The position numbers and the translations under genes were made by a program. From assembly GCF_001577775.1 (NCBI RefSeq), contig NZ_CP010835.1, positions 1,116,001 through 1,180,000 on the forward strand: a stretch of 64,000 bases of DNA. The letters run 5' to 3'. Positions 17,291 through 24,858 of this stretch are shown here, piece after piece. The DNA is from Pyrococcus kukulkanii (GTDB lineage: Archaea; Methanobacteriota_B; Thermococci; Thermococcales; Thermococcaceae). The notes beneath the pieces were generated by a model. The model worked only from the letters and a program-made list of their open reading frames with translations. It did not search any database and was not told the DNA's origin. Every line of letters starts with the position of its first letter. Position 1 is the stretch's first letter.

Positions 17291-18329
17291 GTTCTCTTTC
17301 CGTTTTTGTAAGCCTTTTTGCTCCACTCTTTGTTATAACGATTGTGTCCTCTATCCTTACGCCTCCAAATTTTGGAATGTAAATACCAGGTTCAATTGTT
17401 ATCACCATTCCTTCTTTCAGAATTGTCTCGTCATATTGACTTATTCTGGGCCATTCATGGATTTCGAGGCCAACACCATGACCAAGTGAATGGATAAAGT
17501 ACTCCCCATATCCGTATTCCTTGATGATATCCCTAGCTATTGAATCTAATTCTTTGGCAGTCATTCCTGGCTTAGCTGCCTCAACAGCCTTTTTTTGAGC
17601 TTCAAGAACTATTTCGTATATCTCCTTCTGCTTATCGCTAGGAGATCCCACTACTATGGTTCTTGTTATGTCTGAATTATAATGGTTGTATAAAGCCCCA
17701 AGATCTATAACTACAAGATCACCTTTTTCGATTCTCTTATCACTTGCTACTCCATGAGGCAACGCCGATCTGTAACCACTAGCTATGATTGTGTCAAATG
17801 CTGGTTTCTCGGCTCCGTTCATTTTCATGAGATATTCAACCTTTGCTGCTACTTCTCTCTCCCTTTTTCCTTCAGTAACCTCTTCAATTGCTGCCATAAC
17901 AGCTTTGTCGGCAATTTCACAGGCTTTTTCAATTATCTCAAGTTCTTCCCTGCTCTTTATTATCCTAAGCTCCTTTATAGTGTCATCGATCTTTTTGAAC
18001 TCTTTTATCTTAGCTTTTTCCTTGAGATCAGCGATAAATGAATAAGAAATCGTCCCTTCAACTCCAAGAACTTCAATGCCTTTTAGTTTCTCATATAATT
18101 CATCCATTCTTTTGAACTTCTCGACATCCACTATACTTTCCTCTTTTGCCATTTCGTACTCTAACTCGGGAACATACAAGGTTGGTCCAGCCTTAGTTAC
18201 TAGGAGGTATCCTCCAGCAAGGGGCGAGGCCCCAGAAAAGTAATAAACGTTTGGAGCTTTTGTAAGGAATATTGCATCAAGATTGTTCTTTTCTAGTGAT
18301 TCAATTAACTTTTCAACTCTTTCTTTCAT
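17283..18329 (-). CDS. pepQ: Xaa-Pro dipeptidase (prolidase)
   Basis: 348 residues from ATG 18329, matching the length of P. furiosus prolidase. The pita-bread fold shows the dinuclear metal ligands: VVIDLGALYNHYNSDITRT (two Asp), HSLGHGVGLEIHE (His), TIEPGIYIP (Glu) and GVRIEDT (Glu). It cleaves dipeptides with C-terminal proline in the cytosol during peptide catabolism. The GGGGGGC just before ATG 18329 supports this start over one seven codons upstream. Confidence 0.95.
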   Translation of the reverse strand: MKERVEKLIESLEKNNLDAIFLTKAPNVYYFSGASPLAGGYLLVTKAGPTLYVPELEYEMAKEESIVDVEKFKRMDELYEKLKGIEVLGVEGTISYSFIADLKEKAKIKEFKKIDDTIKELRIIKSREELEIIEKACEIADKAVMAAIEEVTEGKREREVAAKVEYLMKMNGAEKPAFDTIIASGYRSALPHGVASDKRIEKGDLVVIDLGALYNHYNSDITRTIVVGSPSDKQKEIYEIVLEAQKKAVEAAKPGMTAKELDSIARDIIKEYGYGEYFIHSLGHGVGLEIHEWPRISQYDETILKEGMVITIEPGIYIPKFGGVRIEDTIVITKSGAKRLTKTERELI

Positions 18330-18427
18330 CTCATGCCCCCCGTGTGCCATATACCATACCTATAAAAATGTTTTTGTTTTCCTAAACTTTTAATACCAAC
18401 CTAAGGGAACCTTATACAGGTGTTGCA

Positions 18428-19138
18428 ATGTTCGGATGGCGGGGAAGATTTGGGCTTATAGTGCCATCTTCAAATACCACTATGGAGATGGAATTTCATA
18501 GGTACATTCCGGAAGGAATCTCCCTTCACACAGCCAGAATGCCTCTGAGGAATGTAAATGAGGAAGAGTTAACTAAGATGGCAACATTTGCCACTGATGC
18601 TGCAAAATTGCTCGCCGATGCTGGAGTCGAGTTGATAGTGTTTGGATGCACGAGTGGATCTTTTATTGGAGGGAGGGATTTTGAAAAGGAAATTGAAATG
18701 AAGATTGAGGAAGAGGTCAATATTGAAACTTTTACAACAAGTACGGCAGTTATTGAAGCATTGAATGTTCTTGATATTCAATCGTTGCTAGTGATAACTC
18801 CTTATATTGAAGAGATAAATCAAAAGGAAAAGGAGTTCCTAGAGGCTAACGGATTTGAAGTTCTTGATATAAGGGGGCTTGGAATAGAGGACAATCTTGA
18901 AATAGGAAAGTTAGAGCCATACACCGCATATAGGCTTGCAAAAGCTACGTTTATAGATGAGGCAGATGGAATCTTTATCAGTTGCACTAATTGGAGAACC
19001 TTTGAAATAATAGAAAAACTTGAAAGCGATCTTAGGGTTCCTGTAGTAACAAGCAACCAAGCGACATTATGGATGGCATTGAGAGCCTTAGATGTGAGTG
19101 ATGAATTACCGCTTGGACGATTATTTAGGGAATACTAA
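18428..19138 (+). CDS. Maleate isomerase / arylmalonate decarboxylase-type (Asp/Glu racemase fold) protein
   Basis: 236 residues with the AMDase/maleate cis-trans isomerase pattern: FGLIVPSSNTTMEMEFHRY at the N-terminus, Cys74 in FGCTSGS and Cys186 in ISCTNWRT as the paired active-site cysteines. The likely reaction is a cofactor-independent isomerisation or racemisation of a small dicarboxylate; the substrate cannot be read from sequence. GGTG lies 6 nt before ATG 18428. The next gene, RNase Z, starts 1 nt after its stop. Confidence 0.82.
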   Translation: MFGWRGRFGLIVPSSNTTMEMEFHRYIPEGISLHTARMPLRNVNEEELTKMATFATDAAKLLADAGVELIVFGCTSGSFIGGRDFEKEIEMKIEEEVNIETFTTSTAVIEALNVLDIQSLLVITPYIEEINQKEKEFLEANGFEVLDIRGLGIEDNLEIGKLEPYTAYRLAKATFIDEADGIFISCTNWRTFEIIEKLESDLRVPVVTSNQATLWMALRALDVSDELPLGRLFREY

Positions 19139-19139
19139 A

Positions 19140-20048
19140 ATGATCGAGGTAATATTCTTAGGTACTGGGGGGATTAAGCCTACTCCTGAAAGAAACGTCC
19201 CTGGGATAGCTATTAAGATAGGAAGAGAGATAATTCTTTTTGATGTTGGAGAGGGAACATTGAGACAAATGGAAATTGCAGGCCTAAGTCCAATGAGAAT
19301 AAATAAGATATTTATAAGCCACTTTCATGGAGATCACTATCTTGGAATACCTTCGATTATCCAGACAATGAACCTTTGGCATAGACGGAAGCCCCTCTAT
19401 ATATATGGACCCCCAGGAACGGCATTTTTTATAAATAATCTCCTCTCTAGTGGATATTTCAGACCAAGTTTTGAGGTGATTGCCATAGAGTTGATGGAGG
19501 GAGAGGAAGTTAAGGAGAAGGAGTATAGAATAAAGCCTTTCCAAGTTTCCCATGGAATTCCTGCGTTTGGTTATATATTCAAAGAAAGGGACAAGAGAGG
19601 GAACTTTAATATGAACAAGATAAAGGCCTTAGGATTAAGACCGGGTCCTTGGATGAGGGAGGTTGAAAAGAAGGGCAGAGTTGTCATAAATGGAATTGAA
19701 ATAAAGCTTGAGGACATCACAGGGCCCAAGAAAAAGGGGGCAAAAGTAGTATACACCGGAGATACTGAGCCGGTTCCCCTGGGGGACATCGCCAAAGATG
19801 TAGATCTCCTTATTCACGACGCAACTTACATCGATGAGGAGGATAGGAAAGAGAGCTACCATTCAACGGTTAAAGAAGCATGTGAGGTCTGGGAGAGTGG
19901 AGTCCTTGTTCTGTTTCATAGGGCTCCAAGGTATAAGTATGTTGAATATAAAAGAGAAGCCCTAAAGATTTGTCCAAAAGCCTATGTTCCACGAGATTTT
20001 GACAGGGTTTTGGTGGGTAATGGAAATGTCGTATTTAAGGTACGTTAG
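19140..20048 (+). CDS. rnz: Ribonuclease Z (tRNA 3' endonuclease)
   Basis: 302 residues from ATG 19140, typical for archaeal RNase Z. The metallo-beta-lactamase motif HFHGDH is at residues 61-66, followed by GIPSIIQTM, the FSHG-like VSHGIPAFGYIF, VVYTGDTEP and a final LFHRAPRYK. It removes the 3' trailer of pre-tRNA before CCA. The frame extends upstream to 19098 but that part lies inside the preceding gene. It is followed with overlap by the TraB-like gene. Confidence 0.95.
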   Translation: MIEVIFLGTGGIKPTPERNVPGIAIKIGREIILFDVGEGTLRQMEIAGLSPMRINKIFISHFHGDHYLGIPSIIQTMNLWHRRKPLYIYGPPGTAFFINNLLSSGYFRPSFEVIAIELMEGEEVKEKEYRIKPFQVSHGIPAFGYIFKERDKRGNFNMNKIKALGLRPGPWMREVEKKGRVVINGIEIKLEDITGPKKKGAKVVYTGDTEPVPLGDIAKDVDLLIHDATYIDEEDRKESYHSTVKEACEVWESGVLVLFHRAPRYKYVEYKREALKICPKAYVPRDFDRVLVGNGNVVFKVR

Positions 20049-20679
20049 AGTTGTTGGCACAGTTCATGTCCTACCTGAGAGTGTTAAGGAAGTGAGAGAT
20101 GTTATATTGGGGGAAAATCCAGATGCTGTTGCGATAGAGCTTGATTATGGTAGATTAGTTGCCCTCCTTCATAGGGAGGAATTAAGATTAACACAGGCAT
20201 TAAGGCTCGGAAAGATCGGAATTTTGAGTTATATACTTCAAGAAGTTGAAAAATTCTTGGGTAAAGATTTTGGAGCTTTACCCGGAGAGGAAATGATCGA
20301 AGCCTACGAACTTGCAACGTCTCTAGGTATACCGGTTTATCTAATAGATCAACCAGTTCAAGTCACGCTTAAAAAATTACTCTCTGCTCCAAGACTTGAA
20401 AAATTAAGAGGTATTGCAGAAGTACTTGCACTACCTCTTTTAAGTAGGGAGGTCGAAATAGAAAACTATACTGCCTTAGAACAAGAATTTAAGAGGAAGT
20501 ATCCCTACTTCTATAAAGTTCTTGTTGAGGAAAGGAACAAGGTAATGGCTAAAAATATTATGATGATTGTTGATTCCCTATTATTGAGAAAAAGGAAAGT
20601 TAAAGTTGTGGCAGTCGTTGGTCTAGGACACAAAAAGGGAATAGAAAGGTTACTCAGTCGCTATACTCCAAAGCGCTAA
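20026..20679 (+). CDS. TraB-domain protein
   Basis: About 217 residues with the TraB/PrgY signature VVGTVHVLPESV near the N-terminus, the conserved PDAVAIELDYGRL, SLGIPVYLIDQPV and the C-terminal VVAVVGLGHKKGIERLL. TraB-family proteins are linked to pheromone shutdown in enterococci and are predicted metal-dependent proteases; the archaeal role is unknown. The ATG at 20026 is placed 8 nt after GGTGGG and inside the end of RNase Z; ATG 20020 is an alternative. Confidence 0.82.
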   Translation: MSYLRYVRVVGTVHVLPESVKEVRDVILGENPDAVAIELDYGRLVALLHREELRLTQALRLGKIGILSYILQEVEKFLGKDFGALPGEEMIEAYELATSLGIPVYLIDQPVQVTLKKLLSAPRLEKLRGIAEVLALPLLSREVEIENYTALEQEFKRKYPYFYKVLVEERNKVMAKNIMMIVDSLLLRKRKVKVVAVVGLGHKKGIERLLSRYTPKR

Positions 20680-20926
20680 GTAGCATGTCCCTGTATATTT
20701 CAAGCTTTTTGAATTCTTTTTGACTGATTGCGTCCATCCTGCTAATTTCCTCATAAAATTCCTCCAGTTCCTTAAGGACTTCTTCTATATCACCAAAGGA
20801 GCTATTGGCGATTTTCTTCAATTTACCCCTTAGAAAAGCCATGACTTCTTTTGGCCTACCTAGATATGCCCAATAAAGTCCTTCCCTAAGAACCGCCTCT
20901 AAGATCTCAACGTTCGGTTTCTCCAC
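20654..20926 (-). CDS. Small helical hypothetical protein
   Basis: 90 residues, predicted to be all-helical (ILEAVLREGLYWAYLGRP, FGDIEEVLKELEEFYEEISRM, FKKLEIYRDMLLSALEY). Not recognised. The start is a GTG with GGAGG just upstream. Its 3' end overlaps that of the TraB-like gene by 26 bases in convergent orientation, and it stands alone on this strand. Confidence 0.55.
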   Translation of the reverse strand: MEKPNVEILEAVLREGLYWAYLGRPKEVMAFLRGKLKKIANSSFGDIEEVLKELEEFYEEISRMDAISQKEFKKLEIYRDMLLSALEYSD

Positions 20927-21014
20927 CCCTCCTTGCCATGTGGATCACCAAAGAATGCTCCAAGATGAAGTGTAATATAAAAATTTTTGAAAAATGGTCA
21001 GAAAAATGACAAAA

Positions 21015-21221
21015 TTAGCTGGTTTCATCGTAGACTACTCCAGCAAACTGACCATCTTCCATAGTTACAAAGCTGACTTTTATCTTTTTGCCAGTTTTTG
21101 GATCAACAATAACAAAGTCGGGCTTCTTAAGGTACTCGCTTGAGGGAATCCTCATAACAACGTCATAATGCCTTTTGAGCTCCCTCAAGAATATTTCCGG
21201 GTTCTTCTTAATAACAACCAT
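21015..21221 (-). CDS. Small hypothetical protein
   Basis: 68 residues; not recognised. It has an N-terminal helix (IFLRELKRHYDVVMRI), then VIVDPKTGKKIKVSFVTMEDGQ, a beta-rich half ending in FAGVVYDETS. GGGGGTGG lies just upstream of the ATG at 21221, a strong ribosome binding site, so it is probably translated. Confidence 0.6.
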   Translation of the reverse strand: MVVIKKNPEIFLRELKRHYDVVMRIPSSEYLKKPDFVIVDPKTGKKIKVSFVTMEDGQFAGVVYDETS

Positions 21222-21311
21222 CTTTCCACCCCCATAAATATCTACTACTCAATAGTATAAAAGAGTTTCCATAGCCATTTGTTAAAAATATGTTAGACAA
21301 TCAACGAAGAA

Positions 21312-21860
21312 TTAATCCTTCGAAACATCAGCTGCCTCAAAGAGTTCACTCACAACAATTAGCGGGTATAGGTAATATCCCTCCTTGTTGATGTTTTCTT
21401 TGGCCCCTTCTTCCCTGTCAACCACAACAAATATTCCTACCACCTCTGCTCCGTTTTCTTTAAGAATCCTCGCAGCCCTAAGAACACTTCCTCCCGTTGT
21501 TGTAACGTCTTCTACTAATAGAACTTTATCTCCTGGCCTTACTTCACCCTCAATTTGTTTTCCAGTTCCATATTCTTTTTTCTTCTTCCTCACGATTAAA
21601 AGGGGTTTCTCAGTTTCTAGTGCAAGAGCGGTAGCTATTGGAACGGCACCGAGTTCTGGTCCTGCAACTTTATCATATTGTAGTCCAAGTTCATTAGCCT
21701 TCCTAGCTATTAGTCTAGCTATAATTTTCAGTGCTCTAGGATTCGTTATTAGTTTCTTAATGTCTATGTAGTAGTTGCTTTCTTTTCCAGACGTCAGTAT
21801 GAAACGCCCAAACTTTATGCATTCCTCATCGATTATCATTTTTATTAACTCCTCCTTCAT
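21312..21860 (-). CDS. pyrE: Orotate phosphoribosyltransferase
   Basis: 182 residues with the class I PRTase PRPP motif [13 protein letters not shown] (about 113-125), preceded by the OPRTase-specific [20 protein letters not shown] and [14 protein letters not shown]. It makes OMP from orotate and PRPP in pyrimidine synthesis. It starts at ATG 21860 with GGTGAT upstream. No other pyr gene is adjacent. Confidence 0.95.
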   Translation of the reverse strand: MKEELIKMIIDEECIKFGRFILTSGKESNYYIDIKKLITNPRALKIIARLIARKANELGLQYDKVAGPELGAVPIATALALETEKPLLIVRKKKKEYGTGKQIEGEVRPGDKVLLVEDVTTTGGSVLRAARILKENGAEVVGIFVVVDREEGAKENINKEGYYLYPLIVVSELFEAADVSKD

Positions 21861-21890
21861 ACTATCACCGCAATTTAATCCTCAGAAAAA

Positions 21891-21900
21891 TTTTATAAAT
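21891..21900 (+). promoter_or_regulatory. TATA box of the rpl21e-rpoF unit
   Basis: AAAAATTTTATAAAT at 21886-21900 is an A-rich BRE followed by a TATA element. Transcription would begin near 21920-21925, leaving a leader of about 80 nt before rpl21e at 22002. Confidence 0.6.
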
Positions 21901-21923
21901 GCTCTATTTCAACCAAGCTTGAA

Positions 21924-21950
21924 GCAGGGGTAAAGACCCCGAAGGTTTTG
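21924..21950 (+). promoter_or_regulatory. Leader hairpin resembling 23S rRNA upstream of rpl21e
   Basis: GCAGGGGTAAAGACCCCGAAGG: GGGG (21927-21930) pairs with CCCC (21937-21940) around TAAAGA. The AAAGACCCCG core is the same as a segment near the 23S peptidyl-transferase region (GGAAAGACCCCGUG). It may be an rRNA mimic for feedback by a ribosomal protein, or chance. Confidence 0.3.
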
Positions 21951-22001
21951 GGAGTAAAGAGGGCGCTTTATGTTGGATAATGCCGTTAGGAGGGATTTGA
22001 T

Positions 22002-22295
22002 ATGGTTCAGAAGGCTCACAGCTTTAGAAGAAAAACTAGGAAAAAGCTTAGGAAGCATCCTAGGAGGAGAGGTCTTCCACCACTCACAAGGTTCCTCCAA
22101 GAGTTTGAGGTAGGTCAGAGAGTTCACATAGTCATAGAGCCCAGCTACCATAAGGGCATGCCTGATCCGAGGTTCCATGGGAGAACAGGCACAGTTGTCG
22201 GCAAGAGGGGAGATGCTTACATAGTTGAAGTCCCTGACGGTAACAAGGTAAAGACGCTCTTCATACATCCAGTTCACCTTAGACCCCAGAAGTGA
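22002..22295 (+). CDS. rpl21e: Ribosomal protein L21e
   Basis: 97 residues, the standard length. It is highly basic at the N-terminus ([19 protein letters not shown]), then [19 protein letters not shown] and [21 protein letters not shown], an SH3-like KOW fold characteristic of archaeal/eukaryotic L21e of the large subunit. GGAGGG lies upstream of ATG 22002. rpoF follows 6 nt after the stop, an arrangement common in archaea. Confidence 0.97.
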
Positions 22296-22301
22296 AGGGC
22301 C

Positions 22302-22664
22302 ATGATAGGGAGGAAAAAGCTTGGTCAGAAGTACATTACAATAGCTGAAGCCAAGGAAATACTCCTAAAAAGACATGAGGAAGGATTAAAGGCTGGGATA
22401 GAAGAGCCTCTATACTACGAGGCGAGACTCGCTCTTGAGCATGCAGAAAAATTTGCCAAGTTACCGGCTGAGAAAGCTAGAGAAGTCGTTGAAGAGCTCA
22501 GAAAAGAGTTTGAGTGGATGAGCGATTGGCTAGCAGCAAAAATAGTTGACATAATGCCAGAAGACAGCTTTGACTTGAGGGTTATATTTGCCAAGGAAGA
22601 GTATCAACCAACACAAGAAGAGATAAAAAGGATACTTGAGATACTTGACAAATACAGGGAATAA
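22302..22664 (+). CDS. rpoF: DNA-directed RNA polymerase subunit F (Rpb4 homolog)
   Basis: 120 residues of the archaeal RpoF/Rpb4 family: YITIAEAKEILLKRHEEGL at the N-terminus, LEHAEKFAKLPAEKAREVVEE, and the HRDC-like C-terminal VDIMPEDSFDLRVIFAKEEY. It forms the stalk of RNA polymerase with RpoE. It is translationally coupled to rpl21e at 6 nt spacing. Confidence 0.95.
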   Translation: MIGRKKLGQKYITIAEAKEILLKRHEEGLKAGIEEPLYYEARLALEHAEKFAKLPAEKAREVVEELRKEFEWMSDWLAAKIVDIMPEDSFDLRVIFAKEEYQPTQEEIKRILEILDKYRE

Positions 22665-22760
22665 TTCCTGGGAGTTCTTTTTCTATCCCCCTCTTTATTC
22701 TCCTCGTGAATGAAAACAGTTTTATATCACCTTCTTTCTATTAATACCTGGGTGATATTG

Positions 22761-22982
22761 GTGGAAATCTTCACTATAGGCATTAAAGTTCCTTGTGATA
22801 GAAAAGGCGTAATATTAAGGAAGCTTGCTAATCTTGTTGAGGGGAGGATTAAGAAAGCTAAGCTACTCCCCCCAGACAATTTTGGGTATAATGAGATAAT
22901 AATAAACCTCGAGACCAAAAATCCCCAGAAGGTAATTACGGAAATAACAAAGATAGGGAAAATCGAATACTTAGGCCATTAA
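22761..22982 (+). CDS. Small conserved hypothetical protein
   Basis: About 73 residues from GTG 22761. An alpha/beta pattern (FTIGIKVPCDRKGVILRKL, NFGYNEIIINLET, VITEITKIGKIEYLG). Not recognised. The frame runs up to ATG 22710, but a TATA-like TTTTATATC lies at about 22719-22727, so transcription should start near 22745 and the GTG behind GGGTGAT is the likely start. It overlaps the convergent gene by 12 bases. Confidence 0.5.
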   Translation: MEIFTIGIKVPCDRKGVILRKLANLVEGRIKKAKLLPPDNFGYNEIIINLETKNPQKVITEITKIGKIEYLGH

Positions 22983-23585
22983 CAGGTTCTCTATAATCTT
23001 TACTGCTTCAGCGATTCTCTTTTCTGGCTTTTCATCGCTTTTAGGAAGTTCCAAGTTTATGACTACTTTTTCTTCATTCCCCTCTTCTTCTATTTCATAA
23101 ATCTCTGGTTCTTCTATATCCACGCTCTCAAAGAATGCTTCAAGTTCAGGAGTTAAAATTTTCCTGTTGCTACCGTAAACTTCTACCCTCACAAGATCGT
23201 CCCTTGATGAGACTACGACAGCAACTTCATACTCGCCGATCTTTTTTGTGAATTTAATGGCCTCGCCATAGCCTATTGACTCTTCTTTAAATCCCATCTC
23301 GCTAAGAGCTCTCCTAATTCTCTCTATTTTGCTCTTCATTCTCCTTAAAATCCTCTCCCTAAGCTTAGTACTCTCCTCAACAGCTCTCTTAATAGCCTCG
23401 CCAACTTCCTCTATATCTCCTTCCCAAATTCCAACGAGCTTTATACCCGAACTAGTGGCCCTTATTTCAAGCTTAATCTCGCTAGTATTAAACTCAGAAA
23501 GATCATCTATCCTAAGCTCACCAAGCCGGAGAATCTCAAACTCAAGTTTAACGGTTCTACCAAAAGTGCTCCCCTTAAATTTCAT
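22971..23585 (-). CDS. Conserved hypothetical protein
   Basis: About 204 residues; not recognised. The N-terminal half is beta-rich (VKLEFEILRLGELRI, IKLEIRATSSGIKLVG), then a long basic helix (STKLRERILRRMKSKIERIR), a second alpha/beta part (KIGEYEVAVVVSSRDDLVRV) and an acidic C-terminal region. It is probably cytosolic. ATG 23585 follows GGGTGATGCCCTCC; an upstream ATG at 23597 is possible. It is divergent from GGGP synthase. Confidence 0.6.
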   Translation of the reverse strand: MKFKGSTFGRTVKLEFEILRLGELRIDDLSEFNTSEIKLEIRATSSGIKLVGIWEGDIEEVGEAIKRAVEESTKLRERILRRMKSKIERIRRALSEMGFKEESIGYGEAIKFTKKIGEYEVAVVVSSRDDLVRVEVYGSNRKILTPELEAFFESVDIEEPEIYEIEEEGNEEKVVINLELPKSDEKPEKRIAEAVKIIENLLMA

Positions 23586-23665
23586 GGAGGGCATCACCCA
23601 CTGGAGGAGAGGGAGGATTATTTAAAAACGTTGCTAATGAATGAAAGTTGGTGGTGTTCGTGAAA

Positions 23666-24415
23666 ATGGGGAGAGTAGAGAGATACATTCACGAAAAGCT
23701 TGAAGAGAATAAGTTGCACTTTGTTTTAATAGACCCCGACGATACTTCTCCTGAAGAGGCCTCAAAAATTGCAGAACTTTGCGAAGAGGTCGGTGTTGAC
23801 GCAATAATGGTTGGAGGTTCAATTGGAGCTGAAGGAAGCGTTCTGGATAACGTTGTTAAAGCCATAAAGGAGAGCTCTTCCCTTCCAGTCATCCTATTTC
23901 CAGGATCACACGGAGGGATTAGCAAATATGCAGATGCAATATTCTTCATGAGCCTCCTAAACTCAAGGAACCCATTCTTCATTACAGGAGCCCAGGCTCT
24001 TGGAGCATTCACAGTAAAGAAGTTTAGATTGGAGCCAATTCCAATGGCATATATTATAGTCGAGCCTGGGGAAACAGTTGGATGGGTAGGGGAGGCAAAG
24101 CCTATCCCAAGGCACAAGCCGAAGATAGCTGCCGCATATGCACTGGCCGGCCAATATTTGGGGATGAGGATAGTTTATCTGGAGGCAGGAAGCGGGGCCC
24201 CCGAGCCAGTTCCTCCGGAAATGGTTAGGGTCGTGAAGTCGGCTATTGATGTCCCCTTAATTGTTGGAGGAGGAATAAGGAACGGGAATCAGGCAAAGGA
24301 ACTCATAAAAGCCGGAGCCGATATAATAGTGACCGGAACAGCTATTGAAAGGGCTAAGTCCCTTGAAGAGGCTAAAGTTAGGCTAAAACATCTTAGAGAG
24401 GGGATTAGGGTTTGA
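23666..24415 (+). CDS. Geranylgeranylglyceryl phosphate synthase
   Basis: About 249 residues of the PcrB/GGGPS TIM barrel: LHFVLIDPDDTSPEEA (metal-binding Asp), IMVGGSIGAEG, VILFPGSHGGIS, YIIVEPGETVGWVG, VYLEAGSGAPEPVP, IVGGGIRNGNQA and IVTGTAIE for phosphate binding. It forms the first ether bond of archaeal membrane lipids from glycerol-1-phosphate and GGPP. The start could be ATG 23666, GTG 23660 or a more upstream codon near GGTGGTG. The next gene starts within its stop codon. Confidence 0.93.
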   Translation: MGRVERYIHEKLEENKLHFVLIDPDDTSPEEASKIAELCEEVGVDAIMVGGSIGAEGSVLDNVVKAIKESSSLPVILFPGSHGGISKYADAIFFMSLLNSRNPFFITGAQALGAFTVKKFRLEPIPMAYIIVEPGETVGWVGEAKPIPRHKPKIAAAYALAGQYLGMRIVYLEAGSGAPEPVPPEMVRVVKSAIDVPLIVGGGIRNGNQAKELIKAGADIIVTGTAIERAKSLEEAKVRLKHLREGIRV

Positions 24416-24825
24416 AAGGTTCTTACATCCTATTATTATACCTTCCCCAAAATGTAGAGATAAAAACGAAGGCCAAAATGTTCGCCCTAAAAAGAGGGTA
24501 CTACGCTTATGTTGGCTCGGCAATGAATTCGCTCGAGAAGAGAGTTAAGAGACACTTTAAGAAAGAGAAGAAGCTTCACTGGCATATAGATTATCTAACG
24601 GTCAGAGCTAAACTGCTGAAGGCATATTTAATACCCTCAAACGTGAAGCTTGAAGAAGAGCTGTCCATGGAGATGGCAAAAATTGGAAGGGTGATCAAGG
24701 GATTTGGAGCATCAGATTTAAAAGTTCCAGGGAATCTTTTCTATTTTAACTATGATCCGGAATATCTGATTGAAGAGCTTCTCCGGAGTTTGAGATTGAA
24801 CTATCTAACATTTCCGACCTACTAG
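24412..24825 (+). CDS. GIY-YIG family (DUF123) protein
   Basis: 137 residues. YILLLYLPQ and RGYYAYVGSAMNSLEKRVKRH form the GIY-YIG-like core, with LHWHIDYLTV and the late Glu in KLEEELSMEM; this is the DUF123 subgroup that is sometimes fused to endonuclease III. A nuclease role is inferred from the fold only. It starts with TTG 24412, which overlaps the GGGPS stop (TTGA), and ends near 24825 with a divergent spacer. Confidence 0.78.
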   Translation: MKGSYILLLYLPQNVEIKTKAKMFALKRGYYAYVGSAMNSLEKRVKRHFKKEKKLHWHIDYLTVRAKLLKAYLIPSNVKLEEELSMEMAKIGRVIKGFGASDLKVPGNLFYFNYDPEYLIEELLRSLRLNYLTFPTY

Positions 24826-24858
24826 AGAGATAAATAGCAATAAAAAGGAAAAAGATCG

